Assembly: GCF_020075495.1 (NCBI RefSeq)
Contig: NZ_JABYQT010000001.1
Coordinates: forward strand, 186,001-250,000
Length of the DNA: 64,000 nt
Direction of reading: 5' to 3'
Source of the DNA: Vreelandella aquamarina
Lineage (GTDB): Bacteria; Pseudomonadota; Gammaproteobacteria; Pseudomonadales; Halomonadaceae
Shown here: positions 7,393 through 22,646 of the stretch, piece after piece
Position numbering within the stretch: the first letter of the stretch is position 1
How the letters are laid out: the number at the start of each line of letters is the position of its first letter
The notes under the pieces: generated by a model
What the model was told of the DNA's origin: nothing
Seen by the model: only the letters and a program-made list of their open reading frames with translations
Databases searched by the model: none
Position numbers and translations under genes: made by a program

Positions 7393-9573
7393 ATGGAAAT
7401 CAAGGTCAACTATCTCGACAACCTCCGCCTGGAGGCCAAATTCGACGACTTCACGGTCATCTCCGACCAGCCGATCCGCTACAAGGGCGACGGCTCCGCA
7501 CCGGGGCCGTTCGACTACTTTCTGGCCTCGTCGGCCATGTGCGCAGCCTACTTCGTGAAGGTGTACTGCAACGCGCGTAATATCCCGACCGAGAACATTC
7601 GTCTTTCCCAGAACAACATCGTTGACCCGGAAGACCGCTACAAGCAGATCTTCAAGATCCAGGTGGAGCTTCCCGAAGACATCTCCGAGAAGGATCGCCA
7701 GGGCATCCTGCGCTCCATCGACCGCTGCACGGTCAAGAAGGTGGTGCAGACCGGCCCGGAGTTTCAGATCGAGGTGGTCGAGAACATCGACGAGGACGCC
7801 CAGGCGCTGCTGATGGGCGCCCCCGAAGGTGGCGAAACCTATATCGAGGGCAAGGATGCGCCGCTGGAGGAGACCATCGCCCGCATGAGCGGGATTCTCG
7901 CGGACCTCGGCATGAAGATCGAGATCGCCTCCTGGCGCAATATCGTGCCCCACGTGTGGTCGCTGCACATTCGCGATGCAGCCTCGCCCATGTGCTTCAC
8001 CAACGGCAAGGGCGCCACCAAGGAGAGCGCGCTGTGCTCGGCGCTGGGCGAGTTCATCGAGCGTCTGTCCTGCAACTTCTTTTACAACGATCAGTTCTTC
8101 GGCGAAGAGATCGCGAATGCCGATTTCGTGCACTACCCCAACGAGAAGTGGTTCAAGCCGGGGCCAAACGATGAGCTGCCCGAGGAAATCCTCGACGAGC
8201 ACACGCTTGCGATCTACAACCCGGAAGGCGAGCTTTCAGGCTCGAACCTGATCGATACCAACTCCGGCAACGAGGCCCGCGGCATCGTTTCCCTGCCGTT
8301 CGTGCGCCAATCCGACGGCGAGACGGTCTACTTCCCCTCGAACCTGATCGAGAATCTTTTCCTGAGCAACGGCATGAGCGCGGGCAACACCCTGGTGGAA
8401 GCCCAGGTGCAGTGCCTGTCGGAAATCTTCGAGCGGGCGGTGAAGCGCGAGATTCTGGAGCAGGAGCTTGCGCTTCCGGACGTGCCGCAGGATGTGCTGG
8501 CGAAATACCCGGGCATTGTCGAAGGCATCAAGGCGCTGGAAGATCAGGGCTTTCCGGTACTGGTGAAGGATGCCTCCATGGGCGGTCAGTTCCCGGTGAT
8601 GTGCGTGACGCTGATGAACCCGCGCACCGGGGGCGTGTTTGCCTCCTTCGGCGCCCACCCGAGCTTCGAGGTGGCGCTGGAGCGAAGCCTGACCGAACTC
8701 TTGCAGGGGCGAAGCTTCGAAGGCCTGAACGATTTGCCGCTGCCCACCTTCAACTCGCAGACGGTGTCCGAGCCCAACAACTTCGTCGAGCACTTCATCG
8801 ACTCCGTCGGCGTGGTCTCTTGGCGTTTCTTCAGCGCCAAGGCGGATTTCGAGTTCAGCGAGTGGGATTTTTCCGGCACCAACGAGGAAGAGGCCGAGAC
8901 GCTGTTCGGCATTTTCGAGGAGCTCGGCGCCGAGGTGTACATGGCCGTGCACGAGGATCTCGGCGCGCCGGTGTGCCGCATTCTGGTGCCGGGCTACTCC
9001 GAGGTGTACCCGATCGAGGACCTGATCTGGGACAACACCAATAAAGCGCTCGACTACCGCGCGGATATCCTCAACCTGCACCGCCTGGAGGACGACCAGT
9101 TGCTCGATCTGGTCGAGCGGTTGGAGGAGAGCCAGATGGACGACCACGCCGATATCATCACCCTGATCGGCATCGAGTTCGACGAGAACACCGTCTGGGG
9201 CCAGCTCACCATCCTGGAACTCAAGCTTCTGATCTATCTGGCGCTTGGCCGTCATGAAGAAGCGCTGGACTGTGTGCAGATGTTCTTGCAGTACAACGAC
9301 AACACCGTCGAGCGCGGCCTGTTCTACCAGGCCGTCAACGCGGCGCTGGAGATTGCCCTCGATGACGAGCTTGAAATCGACGACTACCTGCCCAACTTCC
9401 AGCGCATGTTCGGTGAGAAGACCATGGACGCGGTCGTGGGCTCGGTGGAGGGCACGGTGCGCTTTTTTGGCCTCACACCCACCAATATGCAGCTCGAGGG
9501 TCTGGAGCGTCACCAGCGTTTGATCGAAAGCTACAAGAAACTTCACGCCGCCCGCGCGCGTCGGGCCTCTTGA
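7393..9573 (+). CDS. OsmC domain / YcaO domain fusion protein
   Basis: 726 aa cytosolic protein with two joined domains. The N-terminal ~140 aa are OsmC/Ohr-like and keep both redox cysteines (SSAMCAAYF and SIDRCTVKK). The following ~450 aa are YcaO, with ATP-binding motifs SALGEFIER (SxxxExxER) and QCLSEIFER (QxxxExxER). The last ~130 aa are helical and TPR-like. YcaO proteins use ATP to activate backbone amides. E. coli YcaO has been linked genetically to RimO methylthiolation of ribosomal protein S12. No RiPP precursor or E1-like partner gene is nearby, which argues against an azoline peptide cluster. I chose ATG 7393 because homologues begin MEIKVN; an in-frame ATG at 7351 would add 14 residues. 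Neither has a good ribosome-binding site. A small hairpin (GGGCG/CGCCC) lies at 7325-7340. Confidence 0.88.
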   Translation: MEIKVNYLDNLRLEAKFDDFTVISDQPIRYKGDGSAPGPFDYFLASSAMCAAYFVKVYCNARNIPTENIRLSQNNIVDPEDRYKQIFKIQVELPEDISEKDRQGILRSIDRCTVKKVVQTGPEFQIEVVENIDEDAQALLMGAPEGGETYIEGKDAPLEETIARMSGILADLGMKIEIASWRNIVPHVWSLHIRDAASPMCFTNGKGATKESALCSALGEFIERLSCNFFYNDQFFGEEIANADFVHYPNEKWFKPGPNDELPEEILDEHTLAIYNPEGELSGSNLIDTNSGNEARGIVSLPFVRQSDGETVYFPSNLIENLFLSNGMSAGNTLVEAQVQCLSEIFERAVKREILEQELALPDVPQDVLAKYPGIVEGIKALEDQGFPVLVKDASMGGQFPVMCVTLMNPRTGGVFASFGAHPSFEVALERSLTELLQGRSFEGLNDLPLPTFNSQTVSEPNNFVEHFIDSVGVVSWRFFSAKADFEFSEWDFSGTNEEEAETLFGIFEELGAEVYMAVHEDLGAPVCRILVPGYSEVYPIEDLIWDNTNKALDYRADILNLHRLEDDQLLDLVERLEESQMDDHADIITLIGIEFDENTVWGQLTILELKLLIYLALGRHEEALDCVQMFLQYNDNTVERGLFYQAVNAALEIALDDELEIDDYLPNFQRMFGEKTMDAVVGSVEGTVRFFGLTPTNMQLEGLERHQRLIESYKKLHAARARRAS

Positions 9574-9599
9574 ACCCCTATTCATTGACCGGAAATGCC

Positions 9600-10793
9600 A
9601 TGACTTCGATGAGACTGACTTCGATTGCCGCCGCCCTGACCCTCGTCTCCGGCGCAAGCCTGGCCCAGAGCTCCGAGCAGAGCCAGGCGGAGGTACGCAA
9701 GCTCTACAGCGGGCGCATGATGCCCGACGAGCAGGTCGAGCTTTCCCGCCACATCGACCGGCTGTTCCCGACCCGCACGGTGAAGGCGGCGGCCGAGCCG
9801 CACCCGTTCGGCGCGCGCGAGGCCTCGCTCGAGGATTTCTCGCTCACCCATGAGGGCGTGACCTACGATATTTACGACTTCATGGCACTCAACCGGGTGA
9901 GCGGCCTGATGGCGGTGCACGACAACGACGTGGTGTTCGAGCAGTACGCTCTGGGCAACACGGCGGATACGCCCTGGATGTCGATGTCGATCGCCAAGTC
10001 CGTCTCCTCGACGCTCATTGGCGCCGCGCTCAACGACGGCTTCATCGAAAGCCTGGATGACGCCGTCAGCAAGTACGTGCCCGAGCTCGAGGGCAGCGTG
10101 TACGACGATGTCACCGTCGAGCAGATCCTGCTCATGGCCTCCGGCGTTGCCTGGGACGAAACCTACGCCGACGAAAGCTCCCAGCGTCGCCAGATGCTCG
10201 AAGTGCAGCTCGAGCAGCGCCCCGGCGCGCTTCTGGAGTTCATGGGGAGTCTCGAGCGCGCCGCCGAGCCGGGCACGGTGTGGAACTACAGCACCGGCGA
10301 AACCCAGCTACTCTCGGCGATCATCAACGGGGCGGTGGGCAAGAGTGCCTCCGAGTACCTGTCCGAGAAGATCTGGTCAGGCTACGGCATGGAGACGGAC
10401 GCCAGGTGGTGGCTCGACAGTGAAGACGGCCAGGAGATCGGCGGCAGCGGCCTTCTGATCACGCTGCGCGACTACGCCCGCTTTGGCCAGTTCGTGCTCG
10501 AGGAGTACCACACGCCCAACGTGCTGCCCGAAGGCTGGGTGGCGGAGTCGGCGCGGCCTCACGAGATCGGTGGTGAAGAGGTCGAGTACGGTTACTCCTG
10601 GTGGCCGGAAGGCGAGGGTGCGTTCTCGGCAGTGGGTATCTTTGGCCAGTGGATCTTCATCGACCCGGACAACGACATGGTGATCGCCATGACCGGCGCC
10701 CAGCCCAAGGCCGAAGCCTTCGAGATCGTCCCGGTCACCGAGTTCTTCCACGCCCTTAGCGATCACCTGGCCGGCGAACGAGCTAGTCAGTAA
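9600..10793 (+). CDS. Exported serine hydrolase, class C beta-lactamase fold (NylB/EstB-like)
   Basis: 397 aa protein with a Sec signal peptide (MTSMRLTSIAAALTLVSG, cleavage near ASLAQ), so periplasmic or secreted. The catalytic SxxK tetrad appears as SIAK near residue 135 and the Tyr motif as YSTGE. The third motif resembles that of 6-aminohexanoate-dimer hydrolases and related esterases rather than KTG of true beta-lactamases. Likely an amidase or esterase; the substrate is unknown. The start is ATG 9600; a TTG at 9570 is in frame but would bury the signal peptide. It follows the OsmC-YcaO gene by 26 bp and may be co-transcribed. The stop lies 5 bp from the end of a decayed gene on the other strand. 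Confidence 0.83.
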   Translation: MTSMRLTSIAAALTLVSGASLAQSSEQSQAEVRKLYSGRMMPDEQVELSRHIDRLFPTRTVKAAAEPHPFGAREASLEDFSLTHEGVTYDIYDFMALNRVSGLMAVHDNDVVFEQYALGNTADTPWMSMSIAKSVSSTLIGAALNDGFIESLDDAVSKYVPELEGSVYDDVTVEQILLMASGVAWDETYADESSQRRQMLEVQLEQRPGALLEFMGSLERAAEPGTVWNYSTGETQLLSAIINGAVGKSASEYLSEKIWSGYGMETDARWWLDSEDGQEIGGSGLLITLRDYARFGQFVLEEYHTPNVLPEGWVAESARPHEIGGEEVEYGYSWWPEGEGAFSAVGIFGQWIFIDPDNDMVIAMTGAQPKAEAFEIVPVTEFFHALSDHLAGERASQ

Positions 10794-10797
10794 ACGA

Positions 10798-11180
10798 TCA
10801 ACCAAAGAACCAGTAGCACACGCCGATCGCCGTGATCACCCCCGCGGCGTCGGCGAACAGCGCGCAGCCCAGGCCGTGGCGAATGCGGGTAATGCCGATG
10901 GCGCCGAAGAAGCGTGACGGTAAAGCTCACGTCTTCCTTCGCGCCTTCGATGAAGGCGTTGTACACCTTCACGCCGCGTTCCGGCCACCAGAAAGAGCAT
11001 GACGATGCTGAACAGCGTCATGGTGCCCAAAAAGCACCAGGGTGATATCCACGCTCACCTTGGCCATATCGAAAAGCGACTGCATCAGGCGCGCGAACAC
11101 GTGGCCGTCGCTGCCTATCAGCCACAGCCAGAGCGCGCTGGCAAAGGCGGCGATGACTCTGAAGAGGTAAACAAAACGTG
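10798..11180 (-). pseudogene. Remnant of an SpmA/SpmB-type nucleoside-recognition membrane protein
   Basis: No intact frame exists here, but pieces in three minus-strand frames join into a recognisable protein. Around 11030-11175 it reads FRVIAAFASALWLWLIGSDG, then FDMAKVSVDITLVLFG and GTMTLFSIVMLF, like the start of SpmA-type proteins. Near 10930-10980 it reads VKVYNAFIEGAKEDVSFTV, the GVxVYxxFxEGAK motif of the SpmB half. At 10798-10905 it reads ITRIRHGLGCALFADAAG, then VITAIGVCYWFFG and a stop, which matches the family C-terminus. At least three frameshifts are needed, and most of the middle (hundreds of residues in intact fused homologues) is gone. The family assignment is from recalled motifs. 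The fragment cannot make a working membrane protein. Confidence 0.65.
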
Positions 11181-11285
11181 GCGGTCATCCTGCAGAATTT
11201 GTGCGCCTGCCACAGTAGCGGTGCGCCAACGATTGATGCGATGCTAATGAGATGAAACGTTCGTATTACCGACAGGAGAGCGGCC

Positions 11286-11879
11286 GTGTTTATTACTGAA
11301 CAGCAGCTGGAAGGTCAGCATATTATTCTCGAACATCTGCATTCAGGGCATATTGAGCCGCTACAGCAGGCAGTTGCCGAAGGTGAGGCATGGAAAATCT
11401 GGTACGCAAATGTACCTCATCCTGATGATATGGCCGCGTATGTGGAAAGTGCGATGGAGGGTGCAAAGAAGGGAGAGGTAGCCTACGCCGTCCGCCATAA
11501 AGCGAGTGGTGACATTGTCGGCACCACGCGGTTTTATCAGGTCGATGCTGCCAATCGGCGCGCCATGCTCGGCTATACGTGGTATTCGCAGTCGGTTCGG
11601 CGCACCGCCGTGAACACCGAGTGCAAGTATCTTATGCTGCAGAACCTGTTCGAGGCATCGAACGCGGTAGCCTGCGAGTTTCGCACCCACTTCTTCAACC
11701 AGGCCTCGCGCACGGCGATCGAGCGCCTGGGCGCCAAGCAGGACGGCATCTTGCGTAGTCACCAGATCATGCGTGATGGCTCGCTGCGCGATACCGTCGT
11801 GTATTCGATCATCGAAGCCGAATGGCCGGCGGTGCGCATGCACCTGGAAAGCAAGCTTGAGAGCTACCTGTCACCGTGA
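11286..11879 (+). CDS. GNAT N-acetyltransferase, RimJ/RimL type
   Basis: 197 aa acetyl-CoA-dependent acetyltransferase of the Acetyltransf_3 type. Family features are the beta4 segment GDIVGTTRFYQVD, the acceptor region MLGYTWYSQSVRRTAVNTEC (which includes the RxTxVNTExK-like stretch) and NQASRTAIERLGAKQDGILR near the end, typical of RimJ/RimL and spermidine acetyltransferases. The start is a GTG at 11286, set by the strong ribosome-binding site acaggaga just upstream. The substrate is unknown; ribosomal-protein or small-molecule amines are possible. It is a single-gene unit: the decayed gene lies upstream and a hairpin terminator downstream. Confidence 0.85.
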   Translation: MFITEQQLEGQHIILEHLHSGHIEPLQQAVAEGEAWKIWYANVPHPDDMAAYVESAMEGAKKGEVAYAVRHKASGDIVGTTRFYQVDAANRRAMLGYTWYSQSVRRTAVNTECKYLMLQNLFEASNAVACEFRTHFFNQASRTAIERLGAKQDGILRSHQIMRDGSLRDTVVYSIIEAEWPAVRMHLESKLESYLSP

Positions 11880-11914
11880 TTCGGGCCGCGGTTTCCCCGT
11901 TTCAGAACAAGAAA

Positions 11915-11946
11915 GCCCCTCGCGCGAAGGCGCCAGGGGCTTTTTT
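11915..11946. terminator. Intrinsic terminator after the GNAT gene, possibly bidirectional
   Basis: Stem GCCCCT/AGGGGC with further pairing across the GC-rich centre, followed on the plus strand by TTTTTT. It also lies 29 bp past the stop of glgB on the other strand, so it may serve both converging transcripts, although the minus-strand T-run is short. Confidence 0.75.
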
Positions 11947-11974
11947 AGCTAGCTTCGAGTGAACAAACGCGCGC

Positions 11975-14189
11975 CTAAAGCGCCCTTGCCGGGCGCAGCA
12001 GCAGCACCGCCAGCGGCGGCAGCGTCAGTTCAAGACTGGCGCTCTGGCCGTGCAGCGGCGCGTCCCTGGCGGTGAGTTGGCCCAGATTGCCCATGTTCGA
12101 GCCGCCGTAGCACTCGGCGTCGCTGTTGAAGCGCTCCTCCCAGCGACCGGCCTGGGGTACGCCGAGGCGGTAACCCTCGCGGGGGATGGGCGTGAGGTTC
12201 GCTACCACCAGCAGCGGCTCGCCGGCGGCACTCCAGCGCAGCCAGGCAAACACGCTATTGGTGTTGTCGTTGCCCACTACCCAGGTAAAACCCTGCGGTT
12301 CGCTGTCGCATTCGTGCAGCTCGGGCAGTTCCCGGTAGCAGCGGTTGAGATCCCCAAGAAGCCGGTGGATACCGGCGTGACGGGGCTCATCGAGCAGCGA
12401 CCAGTCGAGTTCGCGGTCGTGGCTCCACTCGCGCCACTGGGCGAACTCACCGCCCATGAACAGAAGCTTCTTGCCCGGCTGTGACCACATGAGCGCCAGA
12501 TAGGCGCGCAGGTTGGCGAATTGCTGCCATTCGTCGCCGGGCATCTTGCCGATCAGCGAGCCCTTGCCGTGTACCACCTCGTCGTGGGAAATCGGCAGCA
12601 CGTAGCGCTCCGAGAACGCGTATACCATGGGAAAGGTCATTTCATGGTGGGCGTGGGAGCGGTAGATCGGGTCCTTGGCGATGTAGGTCAGGGTGTCGTG
12701 CATCCAGCCCATGTTCCACTTGTAGGCAAACCCCAGCCCGCCTTCTGCGGTCGGCTGGGTCACCCCCGGCCAGGCCGTGGACTCCTCGGCAATCACGAGG
12801 GTGCCGGGGGCCTCCTCATTGACCACGTCATTGAGATGGCGCAAAAAATCGATCGCCTCCAGATTTTCCTGGCCGCCGTGGCGGTTGGGAATCCACTCGC
12901 CTTCCTTGCGCGAGTAGTTGCGGTAGAGCATGGAGGCCACCGCATCCACGCGCAGGGCATCGACATGGAAATGCTTCAGCCAGAAAAGCGCCGAGGCCAG
13001 CATGAAGCCGTGCACCTCGCGCCGGCCCAGGTTGTAGATGTAGGTGTTCCAGTCCTGATGAAACCCCTCGAAAGGGTGTTCGTACTCGTAAAGCGCCGTG
13101 CCGTCAAAGCGTGCCAGACCGTGGGGGTCGGTGGGGAAGTGCGCCGGCACCCAGTCAAGAATCACGCCAAGCCCCGCGCGGTGGCACTCATCGACGAAGT
13201 AGGCGAAGTCGGCGGGTGTGCCGAAGCGGGCGCTGGGGGCAAACTGGCCCAGCGGCTGGTAGCCCCAGGAGCCGCCGAAGGGGTGCTCCATGATGGGCAG
13301 AAGCTCTACGTGGGTGAAACCCAGATCGAGCACGTAGGGAATCAGGTGCTCGGCAAGGTTCCGCCAGCTGTAGAGCTCGCCGTGGTCGCCGCCGTGGCGG
13401 CGCCAGGAGGCCGCATGTACTTCATAAATGCTCATGGGGCGAGAGGGGGCGTGCGCCTTTGCCCGCGTTGCGATCCATTCGTCATCATGCCAGGTAAACG
13501 GTGTGGTGTCGGCGACCACCGAGGCGGTGGAGGGCGGGGCTTCGGTGGCCAGCGCCACCGGGTCTGCGCGTCGGCCGAGCGTGCCCTGGGCTTCCAGAAT
13601 CTCGTATTGATACGCCTCGCCCGGGCCAAGGCGGGGAACGAACAGCTCCCACACCCCGGCCGGGTGACGCAGGCGCATGACGTGGCGTCGACCATCCCAG
13701 CTGTTGAAATGGCCCACCACCGAGACGCGGCGAGCGTTGGGCGCCCAGACCGCAAAGCGCACACCCTGAACGCCCTCGACCGTCAGGGGCTGGGCGCCCA
13801 GGCAGTGCCCCAGATTACGGTGATTGCCTTCGCCCAGCAGGTAGAGATCCATCTCACCCAGCAGCAGGCCGAAGCTGTAGGGGTCTTCGGTGATCTGCTC
13901 GCCCTGGGGCCAGCGGATGTGCAACTGGTAGGGGGCGGCGTGGGGCAGCCTTGCCGCAAACAGGCCGGGAATCTGGAGGCCCGTCAAACAGCAGCGCACG
14001 CTACCGTCACGGTCCAGCACGTCCACGCCAATGGCGCCGGGCAGAAAGGCGCGCAGGTAGTCGCCCTGTTCATCGCTGTGGATACCCAATACCGAGAAGG
14101 GGTCGCGGTGGGTGCCTTCGATGAGGGCATCGGCGTCGTCTTCACTCAGCCATAGGGTGCGGTCCAGCACGGGCCGGGTAGCGGTAATG

Positions 14190-14197
<8 letters not shown>
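11975..14197 (-). CDS. glgB: 1,4-alpha-glucan branching enzyme
   Basis: Forms alpha-1,6 branches in alpha-glucan. 740 aa, the standard length. The N-terminal CBM48-like modules ([20 protein letters not shown] and [20 protein letters not shown]) are followed by a GH13 catalytic domain. The triad is visible as [10 protein letters not shown] (Asp near 417), IAEESTAWP (Glu near 470) and [12 protein letters not shown] (Asp near 538). The start ATG 14197 (MNDITATRP) follows aggag and overlaps the treS stop by 8 bp (ATGAATGA), so translation is coupled. Last gene of the trehalose/glucan operon. It supplies the branched product of the GlgE pathway. In Pseudomonas aeruginosa glgE-treS-glgB also stand together. 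Confidence 0.97.
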
Positions 14198-17531
<3,334 letters not shown>

Positions 17532-17619
17532 TGGCTTGCCCTCCCTGTTTTCATCGGTGTGTCCACATTGACTCACATGGGGTTGCGTCGAACCCCGTTC
17601 GAATAATCCGCCAGCCCGG

Positions 17620-19635
<2,016 letters not shown>

Positions 19636-19690
19636 CGCATGCTTCTCCTTGCAACGCAAAACCTGGCGCTTGTCGTTGCGCCGCTGAGGG

Positions 19691-21886
<2,196 letters not shown>

Positions 21887-21944
21887 TACCTTCATCCTTG
21901 AGCTGTTCGGCCATTCGATTGGGGGCTATCGTTTTGACTTGACG

Positions 21945-22568
21945 CTATTCAGACGTCGGCTTGGATCGTTTCGCCGCTCCCGCTTTCATCTTGTCACTAT
22001 CCGGGGCCTTGCTCGTACTAGCCTTGCTCGTACTGGCCTTGCTCGTACTGGCCTTGCTCGTACTGGCCTTGCCCGTGCTGGTCTTGCGCTTTGTCGTGGT
22101 TTTGCGGGTATCGTCAGCGGAGGCGGGCTCGCTGGCGCGCCGGGGGCGACGGGTGCGCTTAACCGTGGCAGAATCCTCGGGCAGAGGTTCCAGCGAGCCG
22201 GGCGTAGCCTCGGGGGTCGGCATCTGAGGCGGGTGGCCGCGGTCCTGAACAGGGACGTCCTGCCCCGCCGCCACGTCATCCCGAAAGGGAACTTCATCGA
22301 AGGAAGGATCCCCGTCCGGGTCTTCCAGGGGCAGGCGATTTTCCTGAATGCCAAGTTCGTCCTCTTCCAGAGGCAGGTCGTCTTCGAGAAGGGGAGTCTC
22401 GTCGATGGGGTCGCCCACCTCCTCGAGGTCGGCATCGTTGCCGGCTGCCTGCTCGGCGGCGGCTATCTTGAGCGCCCTGTCCCAGTGTTGTTGCTGTTGC
22501 CCTTCGGGGCGTCCTTCAGCTTCCCAGATGCTGTAGGCCAGTTGACGTACGCGTTCTTCGTCAGTCAT
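21945..22568 (-). CDS. DUF2934 protein with acidic middle and basic KASTS-repeat tail
   Basis: 207 aa, function unknown. Residues 1-45 match the DUF2934 pattern (RVRQLAYSIWEAEGRPEG, then HWDRALKIA). Residues about 46-100 are strongly acidic (LLEDDLPLEEDELGIQE). From about 135 to the end the chain is basic and low in complexity (KRTRRPRR, KTTTKRKTSTG), with five KASTS-type units and a Lys/Ser/Thr-rich end. The tail resembles histone H1-like or AlgP-like bacterial tails, which suggests binding to DNA or another polyanion; that is inference. A DUF2934 gene sits at the same place (between glgX and treY) in Pseudomonas aeruginosa (PA2161), so a role tied to glucan or trehalose metabolism is likely. 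The start ATG 22568 follows gggagag. Confidence 0.75.
   Translation of the reverse strand: MTDEERVRQLAYSIWEAEGRPEGQQQQHWDRALKIAAAEQAAGNDADLEEVGDPIDETPLLEDDLPLEEDELGIQENRLPLEDPDGDPSFDEVPFRDDVAAGQDVPVQDRGHPPQMPTPEATPGSLEPLPEDSATVKRTRRPRRASEPASADDTRKTTTKRKTSTGKASTSKASTSKASTSKASTSKAPDSDKMKAGAAKRSKPTSE
22006..22080. repeat. Five tandem 15-bp units inside the DUF2934 gene
   Basis: GCCTTGCTCGTACTG in head-to-tail copies beginning at 22006, 22021, 22036, 22051 and 22066. The first differs at one base and the last at two. Each copy encodes one KASTS unit on the minus strand. As 15 is divisible by three, copy-number change would alter tail length without shifting frame. Confidence 0.95.
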
Positions 22569-22646
22569 CTCAGCTCTCCCTATGTACTCTTTCGATGTGG
22601 CTCTGTGTTGAGGTCGTGGCAGTGTAGGTACGGCGACGCGAGGCCT

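Noticed and set aside
7351..9573. RiPP (azoline peptide) biosynthetic cluster around YcaO
   Set aside because: No precursor peptide, E1-like partner, dehydrogenase, protease or exporter gene is nearby; the neighbours are unrelated enzymes.
12521..14155. Long plus-strand frames antisense to glgB and, at 20144-21832, to glgX
   Set aside because: Both lie wholly inside highly conserved GH13 genes on the other strand and show no recognisable motifs or start signals.
22006..22080. Possible CRISPR array
   Set aside because: Units are head-to-tail with no spacers and translate into a KASTS repeat, so they are a coding tandem repeat.
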